64,000 nucleotides of DNA from Candidatus Methylacidiphilum fumarolicum (GTDB taxonomy: Bacteria; Verrucomicrobiota; Verrucomicrobiia; Methylacidiphilales; Methylacidiphilaceae), in NCBI RefSeq assembly GCF_949774925.1, contig NZ_OX458932.1, forward strand, positions 1,240,001 to 1,304,000. Reading direction: 5' to 3'. Position 1 is the stretch's first letter. The number at the start of each line of letters is the position of its first letter. This document shows positions 1-9,839 of this stretch, piece after piece. Position numbers and translations under genes: made by a program. Under the pieces are notes generated by a model that did no database searches, was not told the DNA's origin, and was given only the letters and a program-made list of their open reading frames with translations.

Positions 1-2
1 TT

Positions 3-749
3 CTTATGTGTGGCGTGCTCTTTTCTCAACATTCCCATCCAGTTTTATGGAGTTCCTTTACTATTTTCTTTCTGTATATTTTGGGGATAGGAGGTGCTTT
101 TTTCTTTGCCTGGATCTTTAAAAAGACTCTTTTTAAAGGCAAACAATCCTTTTTACTTTTGGAATTGCCCCCCTATCGTCGCCCATCGATAAAGTCGATT
201 AGCTTGCAAATGTACGAAAGAGCTTTAGCCTTTCTCAAAAGGGCTGGAACGATCATTGTTTCGGTTTCTATTCTATTGTGGTTTTTAACTTCTCATCCAA
301 AATTTCCTGGAGAATCTAATTCTCAAGCACTTTCTCATAGCTTTGCTGGAAGAATAGGGCATTTTATTGAGCCGGTCATTAAACCTTTAGGTTTTAATTG
401 GAAAATCGGCGTAGGGCTCTTAAGTGCTCAAGCTGCCAGGGAAATGTTCGTCAGCACCATGGGGGTAATTTATACAGGAGAAGAAACCAAGGAGAATATT
501 CTTCCTTTGGCTCAAGCTATGCGCAAGGATAAATGGCCAGATGGAAAAGAAGTGTTCAGTCCCTTAAGCTGTTTTTCGTTGATGATCTATTTTGCTTTTT
601 CTTTGCAATGTTTAAGTACTGTTGCTGTTGTGAGACGAGAAACCGGCTCATGGAAATGGGCGCTTTTTCAGTTTGCCTATATGACTTCCTTTGCTTATTT
701 TTGTGCTTTCCTATTTTATCAAATAGGTTTATTATTAGGTTTTAGTTAA
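3..749 (+). CDS. feoB: FeoB ferrous iron transporter, C-terminal part (5' end outside window)
   Basis: This is the C-terminal membrane part of the Fe(II) transporter FeoB; the N-terminal GTPase domain lies before the window. About four hydrophobic segments are visible. The stretch with LAFLKRAGTIIVSVSILLWF and the later GLLSAQAAREMFVSTMG are typical of the FeoB C-terminal Gate/transport region, as is the ending in which an FSLQC-containing helix is followed by VVRRETGSWKWA. The frame is open to the left edge, so the first ATG seen is internal. A tiny Cys-rich membrane gene follows 25 bases downstream, the usual Feo arrangement. The family imports Fe2+ across the inner membrane, which suits an acidic habitat where ferrous iron is stable. 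Confidence in the family is high. Confidence 0.9.
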   Translation, partial: LMCGVLFSQHSHPVLWSSFTIFFLYILGIGGAFFFAWIFKKTLFKGKQSFLLLELPPYRRPSIKSISLQMYERALAFLKRAGTIIVSVSILLWFLTSHPKFPGESNSQALSHSFAGRIGHFIEPVIKPLGFNWKIGVGLLSAQAAREMFVSTMGVIYTGEETKENILPLAQAMRKDKWPDGKEVFSPLSCFSLMIYFAFSLQCLSTVAVVRRETGSWKWALFQFAYMTSFAYFCAFLFYQIGLLLGFS

Positions 750-774
750 TTAGATGAATTTAGAGAACTATTAA

Positions 775-915
775 ATGAAATGGCAGAGTGTTATTAGTGG
801 TATCCTTGTATGCATGGCCTTGATTTATCTAATATGGATATACAGGAGAAAGGGCAGTGGTTCATGTGGCTGTGACAAATGTATAAAAGAAAAAAAGGTA
901 GATCCATTCTCTTGA
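775..915 (+). CDS. FeoB-associated Cys-rich membrane protein (46 aa)
   Basis: A 46-residue protein with one membrane helix (about residues 5-18) and a short cytoplasmic-looking tail carrying the motif CGCDKC. It follows feoB at 25 bases. Small proteins with one helix and a CxCxxC-like tail are a known companion of FeoB (FeoB_associated family). A role in Fe2+ capture or in stabilising FeoB is inferred from that association. The start is the only ATG in frame before the helix. The size and position make chance unlikely, but the call rests on context as much as on sequence. Confidence 0.75.
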   Translation: MKWQSVISGILVCMALIYLIWIYRRKGSGSCGCDKCIKEKKVDPFS

Positions 916-1041
916 GATCTAGCCTAACCGTGACAGCTCTTGATTTTTTCTTTATTCCTAATTTTTTCTAATAAGAGGCATTTTTTTAAGGAGCATTGAA
1001 AAAAGGATAAGTTATAAAAGTTATAATAAGAGAGGATAAAA

Positions 1042-2718
1042 ATGGTAGAAATGACTTTAGCGTCGATTCCTGATTTTGTAGAAGGAAGCATTGTCAAGGG
1101 AAAAGTTGTAGACAAAAATTCTAAGGAAGTGGTTGTAGACATTGGCTACAAATCCGAAGGTATCATTCCCCTAAGTGAATTTGAAGAGCCCGAATCGATA
1201 CAGGTTGGACAAGAAATAGAAGTTTTATTGGAGAGCTTGGAAAATGAAGAGGGAATGGTCGTTCTTTCTAGGCAAAAAGCCGCGCAAAAACAGAATTGGG
1301 ATAAGATCTTAAAAACATTTGAAGAAGGCGGGACGATCACTGGGAAAGTTAAGCAGGTTGTTAAGGGAGGATTAATGTTAAACATTGGAGTGGAGGCCTT
1401 TTTGCCTGCCTCTCAGATCGATGTAGTCCCACCCAAAAATTTGAAGGAATATGAAGGAGCCACGCTAACCTGCAAAATCGTCAAAATTAGTGAAGAAAGA
1501 AAAAATGTTGTTTTATCAAGAAGGGAAATTGTAGAAGCAGAAAGAAATCAAAAAAGACTTCAATTTTTGGAAAAAGTTCATGTTGGGGATCTTGTAAAAG
1601 GAGTAGTCAAAAACGTTACGGATTTTGGAGCTTTTATCGATTTGGATGGCATTGATGGGCTTATTCATATTACGGATATGAGCTGGGGTCGAATCAATCA
1701 CCCTTCTGAAATTCTTAAAGTGGGTCAAGAAATCGAGGTGGTTGTCATCGATGTGGATAGGGAAAAAGAAAGGGTTTCTCTTGGACTAAAACAGAAAACG
1801 CCAAATCCCTGGGAAAATATTGAGGAAAAATATCCTGTAGGCACAAAGGTCAAAGGGAAAGTAGTCAATCTTGCTCCTTATGGAGCGTTTATAGAACTTG
1901 AACCTGGAATTGAAGGATTGGTACATATTTCAGAAATATCATGGACGCAAAAGATAACAAAACCAAGTGAAGTCCTTTCTATGGGGCAGGAAGTAGAAGC
2001 GATGGTTCTTGATATCAATAAAGCAGAACAGAAGCTTTCTTTAAGTCTAAAGGCTTTGGAAGTAAATCCATGGGATAAAGCCTCTGAACTTTACCCTCCT
2101 GGTACTATTGTCAAAGGTAAAGTGAAGAACTTTTCAGCCTATGGTGCTTATATTGAATTGGAAAATGCTTTAGATGGTTTCATTCATGTTAATGACTTGT
2201 CTTGGACACGAAAAATCAACCATCCTTCCGAAGTCCTTAAAAAAGGAGAAGAAATAGAAGCGAAGGTACTAGAGATTGACAAAACTAATCAGAAAATACT
2301 TCTTGGAATCAAGCAGTTGACAGAAGATCCATGGAAAGAAATTGAAAAGAAATACAAAGTAGGAGAAATAGTTAGCGGAAAAGTGAGTAAAATTGCCAGT
2401 TTTGGTGCATTTATTCAACTTGCTGATGAGATCGATGGGCTAGTACATATCTCTCAGATAAGTGCGGATCGGGTGGCTAAAGTGAAGGATGTGCTGAAGG
2501 TTGGTCAGGAGGTGAGTGCTCGAATCATTAAAATTGATAAAGAGGAACGTCGCATTGGCCTTTCTATTAAAGCTCTTCATTATACGCCTGAACAGCTTGA
2601 AAAAGAAAGAGAAAAAATGGAGTTTAGTAGGCCAGCAGAAGAGCTTGGATCCTTGGAAGATGCATTTAGCAAAGCTGAAGAAGATTATCGGCCTGGAGAA
2701 TCAAAAAAGAAAAGCTAA
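1042..2718 (+). CDS. rpsA: 30S ribosomal protein S1
   Basis: A 558-residue protein built from six S1 (OB-fold RNA-binding) repeats, at about residues 13-80, 96-163, 180-250, 265-335, 352-424 and 439-510. Repeats 3-6 carry the typical GAFIxL...GLVHIS pattern. Length and repeat number match full-size bacterial S1, which binds mRNA leaders and helps load them on the 30S subunit. The ATG at 1042 has an AGAGG ribosome site 10 bases upstream. The tail after residue 510 is charged and rich in Glu and Lys, as usual. The gene stands alone, with gaps on both sides. Confidence 0.96.
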   Translation: MVEMTLASIPDFVEGSIVKGKVVDKNSKEVVVDIGYKSEGIIPLSEFEEPESIQVGQEIEVLLESLENEEGMVVLSRQKAAQKQNWDKILKTFEEGGTITGKVKQVVKGGLMLNIGVEAFLPASQIDVVPPKNLKEYEGATLTCKIVKISEERKNVVLSRREIVEAERNQKRLQFLEKVHVGDLVKGVVKNVTDFGAFIDLDGIDGLIHITDMSWGRINHPSEILKVGQEIEVVVIDVDREKERVSLGLKQKTPNPWENIEEKYPVGTKVKGKVVNLAPYGAFIELEPGIEGLVHISEISWTQKITKPSEVLSMGQEVEAMVLDINKAEQKLSLSLKALEVNPWDKASELYPPGTIVKGKVKNFSAYGAYIELENALDGFIHVNDLSWTRKINHPSEVLKKGEEIEAKVLEIDKTNQKILLGIKQLTEDPWKEIEKKYKVGEIVSGKVSKIASFGAFIQLADEIDGLVHISQISADRVAKVKDVLKVGQEVSARIIKIDKEERRIGLSIKALHYTPEQLEKEREKMEFSRPAEELGSLEDAFSKAEEDYRPGESKKKS

Positions 2719-3121
2719 CAGACTTCTCTTAGCGCCCAAGTTGGTTAAAAATAGGCATACCGAGAAGGTTTTTGGGCTTGTCCACACTCTTGCTACTAAG
2801 CGCCATTATTCTTGAACAATAGGATATAAGACTTTTAGACAAGGCTAAGAAGAAGCAATCAACAACAGTATTTTCTCCCTATAAGTAGAGAGTGCTTTTT
2901 GCCCTAAGTTCTTTTCTATCGATTTCTTGATAAATCATGCTGTCAATAGAGAAATAGAAAAAACATATTTAATCGTGCCCATATTTTCCACTATGTTATG
3001 CATAGGGGAAAAATAGTATTACTTTTTAGAAATTTCTTCTCTATTGTTTTTTTTAGTTAACTACTTTATCCTAAAAGAATAGAATCTTTACTTTTTATTT
3101 TTAGAATAAAGAGGACATATC
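2719..3121. other. Intergenic region between rpsA and the cytochrome oxidase operon
   Basis: About 400 bases without a credible gene. The right half is very AT-rich and probably carries the oxidase operon promoter. I see no clear terminator hairpin or RNA gene. Confidence 0.4.
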
Positions 3122-3376
3122 ATGACAGATCATGATACAACTTTATCTGGACAAAAGGAATGTCAAACGGGATTGACGGGGATTGTTCTATTTTATTTTT
3201 TTATGCTTAGTTTAATCTCATTCTTGGGATGGGGCTCTTTAAATATTTTTCTTGAGGGGATGGGCAAACCCCTGGATGGTTTGTATGCATTGATCTGGCT
3301 TGTGGTTTTTTTCGTGGTTGCTGGATTTTTTTCTAGGCAGCTCCGTTGTTCACTATCAGAAGAGATTGAAAGTTAA
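3122..3376 (+). CDS. Small two-helix membrane protein at the head of the oxidase operon
   Basis: An 84-residue protein with two hydrophobic segments (about 20-42 and 53-70), short polar ends and no recognised motif. It is the first gene of a run that continues with a single-helix protein, oxidase subunit II and subunit I, all on the same strand at gaps of 5-21 bases. From this position it is probably an accessory or assembly subunit of the ba3-type oxidase. I do not recognise the family, so the function is an inference from context only. Confidence 0.6.
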   Translation: MTDHDTTLSGQKECQTGLTGIVLFYFFMLSLISFLGWGSLNIFLEGMGKPLDGLYALIWLVVFFVVAGFFSRQLRCSLSEEIES

Positions 3377-3397
3377 TTTTTCAAAAAGGAGAAAAGT

Positions 3398-3553
3398 ATG
3401 AGCGAGGCTCAACTAAAACCAGGGCAACAGCAAATAGCCCCTGAAAAAAAAATTCCTCCTCCGGTTGGAACTCTTTTTGTTTTGATCCTCTATCTTGCCA
3501 TTCTTGTTGGAATGTGGCTTTTCATGTTTTTTGAAATGGTGGAAAGGAGGTAG
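3398..3553 (+). CDS. Cytochrome c oxidase small subunit IIa-like protein
   Basis: A 51-residue protein with a polar, proline-rich N-terminal part followed by one membrane helix (about residues 26-46). It ends five bases before the subunit II gene, and its own 3' end (GGAGG at 3546-3550) supplies that gene's ribosome site. Thermus ba3 oxidase contains a comparable one-helix subunit (IIa) encoded just before subunit II. The match is by size, topology and gene order rather than by motif. It probably completes the helix missing from the short subunit II. Confidence 0.7.
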   Translation: MSEAQLKPGQQQIAPEKKIPPPVGTLFVLILYLAILVGMWLFMFFEMVERR

Positions 3554-3558
3554 CTCAG

Positions 3559-4041
3559 ATGGAAAAACTAGAAAAAATTTATGTCTGGCTTTCTATAGGC
3601 ATTCTTTTGGCTTTCATAGTAGCTCTTATTTATGCTTCGGTAATTTTGGCTGTAAGAGTTCCTACTGATGTTGGTCAGATTGTTCCAAATCCTGGAGAGG
3701 CTTTGGCTTCGGCAACTATGCGAACCCCCCCATTTGATCAGCCAGGAGTTCAGGAAGTGGCTCCTGGAAAATATAAAGTCGTAGTGCTAGGACAAGCATG
3801 GATGTTTAATCCTCCTTCCATAGAGCTTCCTATAGGAGCTGATGTTACTTTCTATGGGACTAGTTTGGATATCGATCATGGTTTTTTCATTCCTAATACA
3901 GATGTGAATATGATGCTTTTACCTGGACAGGTTTCTATCCTTAGGCACAAATTTGATAAAGCTGGAGTTTATCGAATTATTTGTCATGAGTACTGTGGTA
4001 CCCTACATCATCTCATGACTGGAACTATTACCGTAAAATAA
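3559..4041 (+). CDS. coxB: Cytochrome c oxidase subunit II, ba3 type (CuA)
   Basis: A 160-residue subunit with one N-terminal membrane anchor (about residues 8-32) and a periplasmic cupredoxin domain. All CuA ligands are visible: His107, Cys142, Glu144 (backbone), Cys146, His150 and Met153. Their spacing equals that of Thermus ba3 subunit II with a constant offset of 7. Having a single helix instead of two is typical of the ba3 class. It accepts electrons from cytochrome c and passes them to subunit I. It is encoded 16 bases before subunit I in the same operon. Confidence 0.93.
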   Translation: MEKLEKIYVWLSIGILLAFIVALIYASVILAVRVPTDVGQIVPNPGEALASATMRTPPFDQPGVQEVAPGKYKVVVLGQAWMFNPPSIELPIGADVTFYGTSLDIDHGFFIPNTDVNMMLLPGQVSILRHKFDKAGVYRIICHEYCGTLHHLMTGTITVK

Positions 4042-4057
4042 AACAAGAAAAACAAAA

Positions 4058-5743
4058 ATGAGCGCTATTGTTCAAGCCCAAACCGAAGTAGTCCAAGACC
4101 CAAAACATTTTGAACTTTCCCCTGCAAACCGCCGCTGGATTTTATGGTCTATCCTTTTTGGCTTCGCTGCGCTGGCCTTTGGGGTTTTTCAGGGTTTTGT
4201 TCAAGGATTGAATTATGCAGGGATTAGCCTTTTTACGTTTTTGCCTGGAATGAAAACCTATTATGAAGGGTTGACAGCCCATGGGGTGCTTAATGCTTTT
4301 ATATTCACTTTTGCTGAAGCCAATGGATGGCTTTCCTTGACTACAGCTAGAGCTTTAGGCAGAAATCTAAACTCAAGGTTACTTGCTTTATCTTTTGTAC
4401 TTTTGGTATTAGGAACAGTGTTTGCTGGAATTCCTATATTTCTTGGTAAGGCCAGTGTGCTTTATACTTTTTATCCGCCATTACGAGCGCATTGGGCATT
4501 TTATTTTGGAATCGCGCTAGCTGTAGTTAGCACCTGGATTATTTCCGCTGCCCAACTATGGGCTCTAGCAGAATGGAGAAAGGAACATAAAGGTGAGAGG
4601 ATTCCTCTCATGGCTTATGTTTCAATAATGACCTATATCATGTGGGATATTTCTTCTTTGGGCGCAGCAATTGAGGATCTTTTCCTTTTGCTTCCTTGGT
4701 CCTTGAATCTTCTTCCAGGCTCTGATCCACTGTTGAGTCGAGTACTCTTTTGGTATACGGGTCATCAGATCGTCTACTATTGGCTACTTCCTGCTTATGT
4801 TTCATGGTACATCTTCATTCCCAGGATGGTGAATGGTAAACTCTTCAGTGACTCGCTTGCTCGGATTGCCTTTATAATGTTTGTGGTCCTGGTACCAGTA
4901 GGATTCCACCATCAATATACTGATCCAGGGGTAGGTAATTACTTCAAGATTGCTGTTCTTATTCTCACTTTTGGCATAGCTTTCCCTAGTCTTCTCACAG
5001 CATTTTCTATCATGTATGCCTTAGAAATTGGAGGCAGAGCCAATGGAGGCAAGGGGATACTTGGTTGGTTCTTAAAACTGCCATGGAGTAACCCTGCTGT
5101 GAGTGCTCAGGTGTTGGCCATGATTGCTTTTTTGCCTGGAGGAATAACTGGAATCATGAATGCTAGCTATAATATGAATCTTCTGATCCACAATACGACT
5201 TTTGTTCCTGGACATTTTCACCTTACCCTTGGATCGGCTGTTACCCTTTCTTACTTTGGAATTGCTTATTGGCTTATTCCTTATTTAACAAGAAGGAAGT
5301 TAGCTTTAGAAAAAATCGCAAAATGGCAGCCGTGGGTTTATTTTCTTGGTATATTGATTTTTGCTCGAGGAGAGATTTCTGGTGGAATACTGGGTATGCC
5401 AAGAAGAACTGCCTTAGCTATTATCAATTATGAGCCTTTACCTGGCTGGAAACTAGCTGGTGCGCTGACTGGAATTGGTGGAACCATTATGTTCATTGGA
5501 TGTGTTTTATTCTTTCTTGTTATTTTCTTTACTCTGATTCAAGGCAAAAAAATGGAAAGCACAGGGGATTTGCCATTTACTGAAACCTACCTAGGGGCTG
5601 CCCCATCAGGTTGGCAACTCATACTCGATAAACTCTCTTATTGGGTTTTACTCTCTTTCATTTTAATTGCTCTGGTCTATGGTCCTTTTTTGCTTACACA
5701 CCTGCCGCCAAAATTAAATTCCCCACCTTTTCAGGGATTCTGA
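4058..5743 (+). CDS. Cytochrome c oxidase subunit I, ba3 type
   Basis: A 561-residue polytopic haem-copper oxidase subunit of the B (ba3) class. Haem and copper ligands can be read: His75 for the low-spin haem, His236 with cross-linked Tyr240 (GHQIVYYW), the CuB pair His284-His285 (FHHQYTDPG), and His386/His388 in PGHFHLT for the two haems. The class reduces O2 to water with high affinity and pumps protons through a single K-type channel. The three upstream genes supply subunit II and small subunits. It would serve oxygen-limited respiration, which fits an aerobic organism in hot, O2-poor environments. Confidence 0.94.
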   Translation: MSAIVQAQTEVVQDPKHFELSPANRRWILWSILFGFAALAFGVFQGFVQGLNYAGISLFTFLPGMKTYYEGLTAHGVLNAFIFTFAEANGWLSLTTARALGRNLNSRLLALSFVLLVLGTVFAGIPIFLGKASVLYTFYPPLRAHWAFYFGIALAVVSTWIISAAQLWALAEWRKEHKGERIPLMAYVSIMTYIMWDISSLGAAIEDLFLLLPWSLNLLPGSDPLLSRVLFWYTGHQIVYYWLLPAYVSWYIFIPRMVNGKLFSDSLARIAFIMFVVLVPVGFHHQYTDPGVGNYFKIAVLILTFGIAFPSLLTAFSIMYALEIGGRANGGKGILGWFLKLPWSNPAVSAQVLAMIAFLPGGITGIMNASYNMNLLIHNTTFVPGHFHLTLGSAVTLSYFGIAYWLIPYLTRRKLALEKIAKWQPWVYFLGILIFARGEISGGILGMPRRTALAIINYEPLPGWKLAGALTGIGGTIMFIGCVLFFLVIFFTLIQGKKMESTGDLPFTETYLGAAPSGWQLILDKLSYWVLLSFILIALVYGPFLLTHLPPKLNSPPFQGF

Positions 5744-6283
5744 AAAAAAAGAGCCTACAGTAGAGCTCCTTAGTTTTTTACCTCAATCTTTTATTACTTT
5801 CTGTTGTTGACATCTTCCTCCCTGTATCAATGTTGGTGATTTTTACTGTGTTAAAACTAAGCCATCTAATCACCCCTACATTGCGCTAAAATGGATCCTG
5901 TAGATCACAACAAAAACAGTTGCTCATTTCTTTTGACCGAACAGGGGAAAAAAATTGCTATGCTCTTATTAACTATTCATTTTTCAAACCAAATAACCTT
6001 TTCCATCCACAGAATTTTTTTTAAATATCAGAATATTTAGACTAAAAAAAGAATGAAATGGCTCCTTTGCTTATAGAATCAAGAGTCCTGAGCAATGGAA
6101 TTGTAACAAAAATGTAACGTGCAAGGAACTATTGATTTTGTTAAAAAAAGGAAGCGGGGGATGAGCTTTAAAATAAAAAAAGACGGGAATAAGAAGGTCT
6201 GGAATTTGCTTTTTATAATAGGAGAGTAGTAAGAATTTTTGCTAACAGTTAAAAATGAGGAAGAACGATCACAAGAGGTTAAA
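5744..6283. other. Long leader between the oxidase operon and the barrel protein gene
   Basis: About 540 AT-rich bases. Just after the oxidase stop a weak hairpin around 5750-5775 followed by TTTTTT may terminate the operon. The rest holds no credible gene. A TTG at 6239 opens a 15-codon extension of the next gene, but it is less likely to be the start than the ATG at 6284. Confidence 0.35.
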
Positions 6284-7336
6284 ATGAATCCTTTTTTTTA
6301 TAATTGTAAGACAAATCGCTATTTCTGGCGAACTTTCTTTTGGAACCTGTGCCTAAGTATTTTACCTTTTTGTTTTCTTGGTTTTTCACTTTATGGACAA
6401 GAAATACCTGTTGTGGATACTAATCAGCCAGTTACAACTCAGGAAAATCAGACAGAAGAAAATGCTACCCCCATAAAGGATGCTTCTTCAGCAAGCTTAA
6501 ATAATAGTGCCTCTACCGTTTCTTCTGATACTCAGGCTAGAGCCGAAGGAGACGCTGAGAACACTTCTCCTCAACAAGATACGGCTTCTCAAGCTCCATC
6601 CCAGAAAGAAGGAAATGAAATAAAAAATCCAAAAGAGATAAGTAAGGAAGAAGCTCTGGGTCCAAAAACTGGAATTTATTTCGGTATTTTTGGAGGTGCA
6701 GCCTTTCCAATGAGTAATGGAATAAGTGCTCTGAATTCTCCACCCTTGTTTTCTGCTGGTGGGAAAACACATGGGGATACTGCTGGGGTAGGAGGAATTC
6801 AAGTTGGTTATAACTTTTCTTCCTACAAGCTAGATTCTCATGGCGATTATTGGCTTCAACCGGCTGCTCAATTTGAAGCTTATTATATAGGTCAAGAAAA
6901 TATTTCTTCTACTTTAGTAGGAGGAGTCGCAGGCACCCCCATGACTAACACTCCGTATGGATTTAATTCTCAATTAAATATGGGTATCTTTGTTTTTGAT
7001 GGCGTGATTCGATTTGTGAATCCTACTAAGATTGTTCCCTATATAGGAGGAGGTATTGGTGGGGCTTATCTCGATTCTTCAGGAACTAATTTTATTGCTC
7101 CGGGTGGGATAAATTATCTTTCCGGTCATAGCTACTCTCAGGGAGCCTTTGTAGGGCAAGGTCTTGCTGGGGTACAATACAATTTTACCGATCATTGGAC
7201 TGCTTTTATTGAATATAAAATACTTTGGATAAAAGAAACTGAATTTTCTTATCAAATGATCAATGGGAATACCATGTTAATAAAATATCCTCAGTCTTTC
7301 AACATGGCCCTTGGAGGGATCAGATATAATTTTTGA
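6284..7336 (+). CDS. Outer-membrane beta-barrel protein (porin-like, 8-strand type)
   Basis: A 350-residue exported protein. From the ATG at 6284 (AGAGG six bases upstream) it begins with a basic stretch, a hydrophobic signal core and a signal cleavage region near LYGQE. A long low-complexity Ser/Glu/Gln/Thr linker (about residues 35-125) follows. The C-terminal 220 residues contain alternating aromatic/glycine strands, GIYFGIFGG at the start and GGIRYNF at the end; the final Phe is the usual outer-membrane insertion signal. This matches the OmpA-like/Omp25 barrel type. The ligand is unknown. The linker suggests the barrel is tethered or extended into the periplasm. Confidence 0.75.
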   Translation: MNPFFYNCKTNRYFWRTFFWNLCLSILPFCFLGFSLYGQEIPVVDTNQPVTTQENQTEENATPIKDASSASLNNSASTVSSDTQARAEGDAENTSPQQDTASQAPSQKEGNEIKNPKEISKEEALGPKTGIYFGIFGGAAFPMSNGISALNSPPLFSAGGKTHGDTAGVGGIQVGYNFSSYKLDSHGDYWLQPAAQFEAYYIGQENISSTLVGGVAGTPMTNTPYGFNSQLNMGIFVFDGVIRFVNPTKIVPYIGGGIGGAYLDSSGTNFIAPGGINYLSGHSYSQGAFVGQGLAGVQYNFTDHWTAFIEYKILWIKETEFSYQMINGNTMLIKYPQSFNMALGGIRYNF

Positions 7337-7662
7337 TAAAAAATAAAGAATTTTAGCTGAGCATAAATTGAAACAACGTCAATATAATCACTTTAGCGCT
7401 TCATAGCTGGAGTAAGGTAGGTGCTTCTTCGTTGGATCTTTCCTTTATATTCAACTTATACATCCTGAACTAAAATTTTTTCTTTTGGCTATTCTTTTAA
7501 TGGATGGTGCGATAGGAGACTTTTTGTAATAGCCGAGAAAATTCGCCTGTGAGAACCCATCCGATCATAGAAGCTCTTCAATAGGAAAGGAACTGTACAC
7601 TTATCTGCATTCCTTTTCGACGACAATGAAAAATATGATTTTTCTTTAGCTTTATTTTATTA
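7337..7662. other. Non-coding region before the left IS607-family copy
   Basis: About 325 AT-rich bases with no credible reading frame, RNA gene or strong hairpin. It ends where homology with the second insertion-element copy begins. Confidence 0.35.
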
Positions 7663-7699
7663 CTGCTCCTAAAAACATCCTTGAGCCCTGCTTACGCCT

Positions 7700-9430
7700 G
7701 ACCCAAGTTCGTTCTTTTCGCCTTGATTTTGGACCGGGATAACCCGGAATTGTCAAGACCGTTTCGTTCTCCTGAGGAACGGTGTGTTTTGATGGATCGA
7801 CAACGGGCGATCCACCGACGCTCCCACGAGTCGCGATGGAACCGCTCCCGCTTCGCCTCCATCCGCTGCGGTTGGCCGATGCCTGGAGTCGTCCGCTCTG
7901 GAACAGTCTCCTTCATTGGGATTCCAATCGGGCAGTATCCCACTATTACGGGTAAACCTCTCCAATTGCATCGCATGCAGCCAGTTCTGCGGTGTCTACA
8001 GGGATATCTCCGGATCCCTGATCCCTTTTTTGAAGTTGCATGCCCCAACCCGATCCATACGGCTCTCGTACCCGAAATGCAGACATGCGAACCGGTCTCT
8101 GGCGCTGTTCTTTGGAATGGATATACCCGCACCGAGGACAGAGCCCAAAAGCTATAGGCTGGATGGACCTCTCTCTGGTCGAGAACCTCCCCCTGTCAAC
8201 AGCAATTCGATTCGCTCCCGAAGCGCCTCGGTCCGCATCTGGATGATGCACCGGGAATGCTCTTTACTTTTGGCGTTCCCATATTATATGTAGGACCTCA
8301 GAAACAAGTACTGAAGGTCTTCGTAATATAAGAGGAAGGCTTAGGCTTGTATTTATTTGCCGCTCGATTGTCGACTGCATCTTGCGCAGCCGCATTCAGC
8401 GCTTTTCTCCGCTCAGGTTGTTTCTGCCGATCCACCTGGTCTTAAACGAGCCCTTGGCATTCCCCCGGATCGCCTGAAGCCTGCCCCGCTTCTCTCCCTT
8501 CTCCTAGTGAACGCAAGACAACCGGACGAGCAGCTCACCGCAGCTTTTCCCATACCGCTTCCCATGATCGTCGGTGAAGACTTTGGAGAGACCGGCTTCG
8601 ATGCCACCGGCTTCGCCTTCCCGTCGCTTCGAAATCTTCACTGCCGCTGAATAATGGATCTCCACCCGCCTCTCGTTCAGAACGAGGCGGATGTCGCCCC
8701 GAATCTACGACTTGCCGCTCTCAAGACCCATGAGGGAGATATACTGTACTCTCCCTTCTCCTCGAAGGTCCGGTACATGCAGGTGTTGAAACTCGCCGAG
8801 CGGCTCGATCATTTCTTGGCAGCCTTCCGATGAGCTTTCGTAAGTCCCTGCGCAGTCACAGGAGAATGGCACTTACCTTTCCCAGGAAACCGGAAAGGCT
8901 GAGGCCTCGACGGCTTCTCCTCGCAGAAGCAGGGAGATTCGCCTGGCAGAACGCAGCGTCTAAAAGGTAAATCGCTTTTTGGTTTCTGTCCTTCCTTCCC
9001 TGCGGCAGATCTTCGAACCGATCACCGCCAAGGAGACGAACAGCCACTTATCAACCGTCTCGTAGGCATCCTGGAGCGCCCGCTTCCATATCCGGTCCTG
9101 CAACCCGTTTGGACTAGCATGGTCTTCCGTCACAAGCTTGTCCCGCTCTCCGCGTTCGCCGAGGCTTTCCACGAAGCGGTTCAAGCCAAAGAAAGAGGCG
9201 AGAAACCGCTCTTTTTCGGCTGCGGAGCGAAGGCAGAGATCCTATAGCATCTTGCGCTTCTTCCGGTTGAGCAGGCAGGCTTTCTGCTCGGGATCGTTCG
9301 GCACATCGTCTTATCCGGCCTCATTGGCTTTCCCTATTGCTCCCTGGTCTTTTCTTTTGTATTTGAGCAAACCGAAAAGAGGGCTTGGGAAAGTAGGGAA
9401 GGATCACAAGGAGCTCTTTGGGCATTTCTT
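7700..9430 (-). pseudogene. tnpB (RNA-guided nuclease family), broken
   Basis: Pieces of a TnpB protein are spread over all three minus-strand frames. Readable segments include LNRFVESLGERGERDK, the central segment ending SEVFTD-like as SKVFTDDHGKRY (in the right copy), and a C-terminal tail resembling VRFTYNSGLP. Frameshifts and stops separate them and the zinc-finger region is not intact. TnpB of intact elements is an omega-RNA-guided DNA nuclease that helps retain the element; this copy cannot be functional. An omega-RNA could once have lain at its 3' end, near 7670-7750. Confidence 0.65.
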
Positions 9431-9479
9431 CCTGTGGAAAGAGGGACTTGCCCGTTCATGACGGGAAGTTTAGTCCTAA

Positions 9480-9839
9480 GAGAGAAGCAAGACTTCTAGG
9501 GGCCATTCAAAACCGAACCGGAACAGCCGGTCCTTGTGGCGACAATGATCCCGGAGATCTCGGCCCATTCCTCCAGCTCCATCAGACGTGAAAAAATTCT
9601 TTCTCTTGTAGTTTAGTCCGCTGCTTTCAATCCCCAAGCCGTTCAGCCACCGTATTGCTTTGTGACAGGCAGAACCGTTCCAGCGCTTCCCACTGATCCT
9701 TCAGATCCTCCTTTTGCCCAGAGCTTGAGACTTTTGTATGCAAACTGGTGCGACGTTCTCGTCGTGTCTTTTGATTGATCCCCCGCAAGGTAGTCCTCGT
9801 GGGGGGAATACCGCCGGTTTGTCGGGGTCTGTTAGGCAA
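9480..9839 (-). pseudogene. IS607-type serine recombinase tnpA, frameshifted
   Basis: The first 70 codons from 9839 read through KVSSSGQKEDLKDQWEALER, the N-terminal part of a resolvase-like serine recombinase with its catalytic serine region. The frame then stops after VAERLGD. The next pieces lie in other frames: SSGLNYKRKNFF, then a segment around MELEEWAEISGIVVA, then KDRLVRFGFEW. Each corresponds in order to the conserved C-terminal half of IS607 TnpA. At least two frameshifts therefore separate them. The same breaks occur in the right copy, so the gene was dead before, or copied after, inactivation. Confidence 0.7.

Noticed and set aside
2516..2815. A 99-codon frame at the end of rpsA
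   Set aside because: It is mostly an alternative frame of rpsA, with no ribosome site.
7692..8293. Overlapping open frames of 68-146 codons on both strands
   Set aside because: They lie inside the decayed tnpB of the left IS607-type copy, in high-G+C sequence where long chance frames are expected, and match no reading of TnpB in full.
9138..9461. A 107-codon plus-strand frame that recurs identically at 61452-61775 on the other strand
   Set aside because: The identity comes from the element duplication. The frame is antisense to the tnpB remnant and has no recognisable domain.
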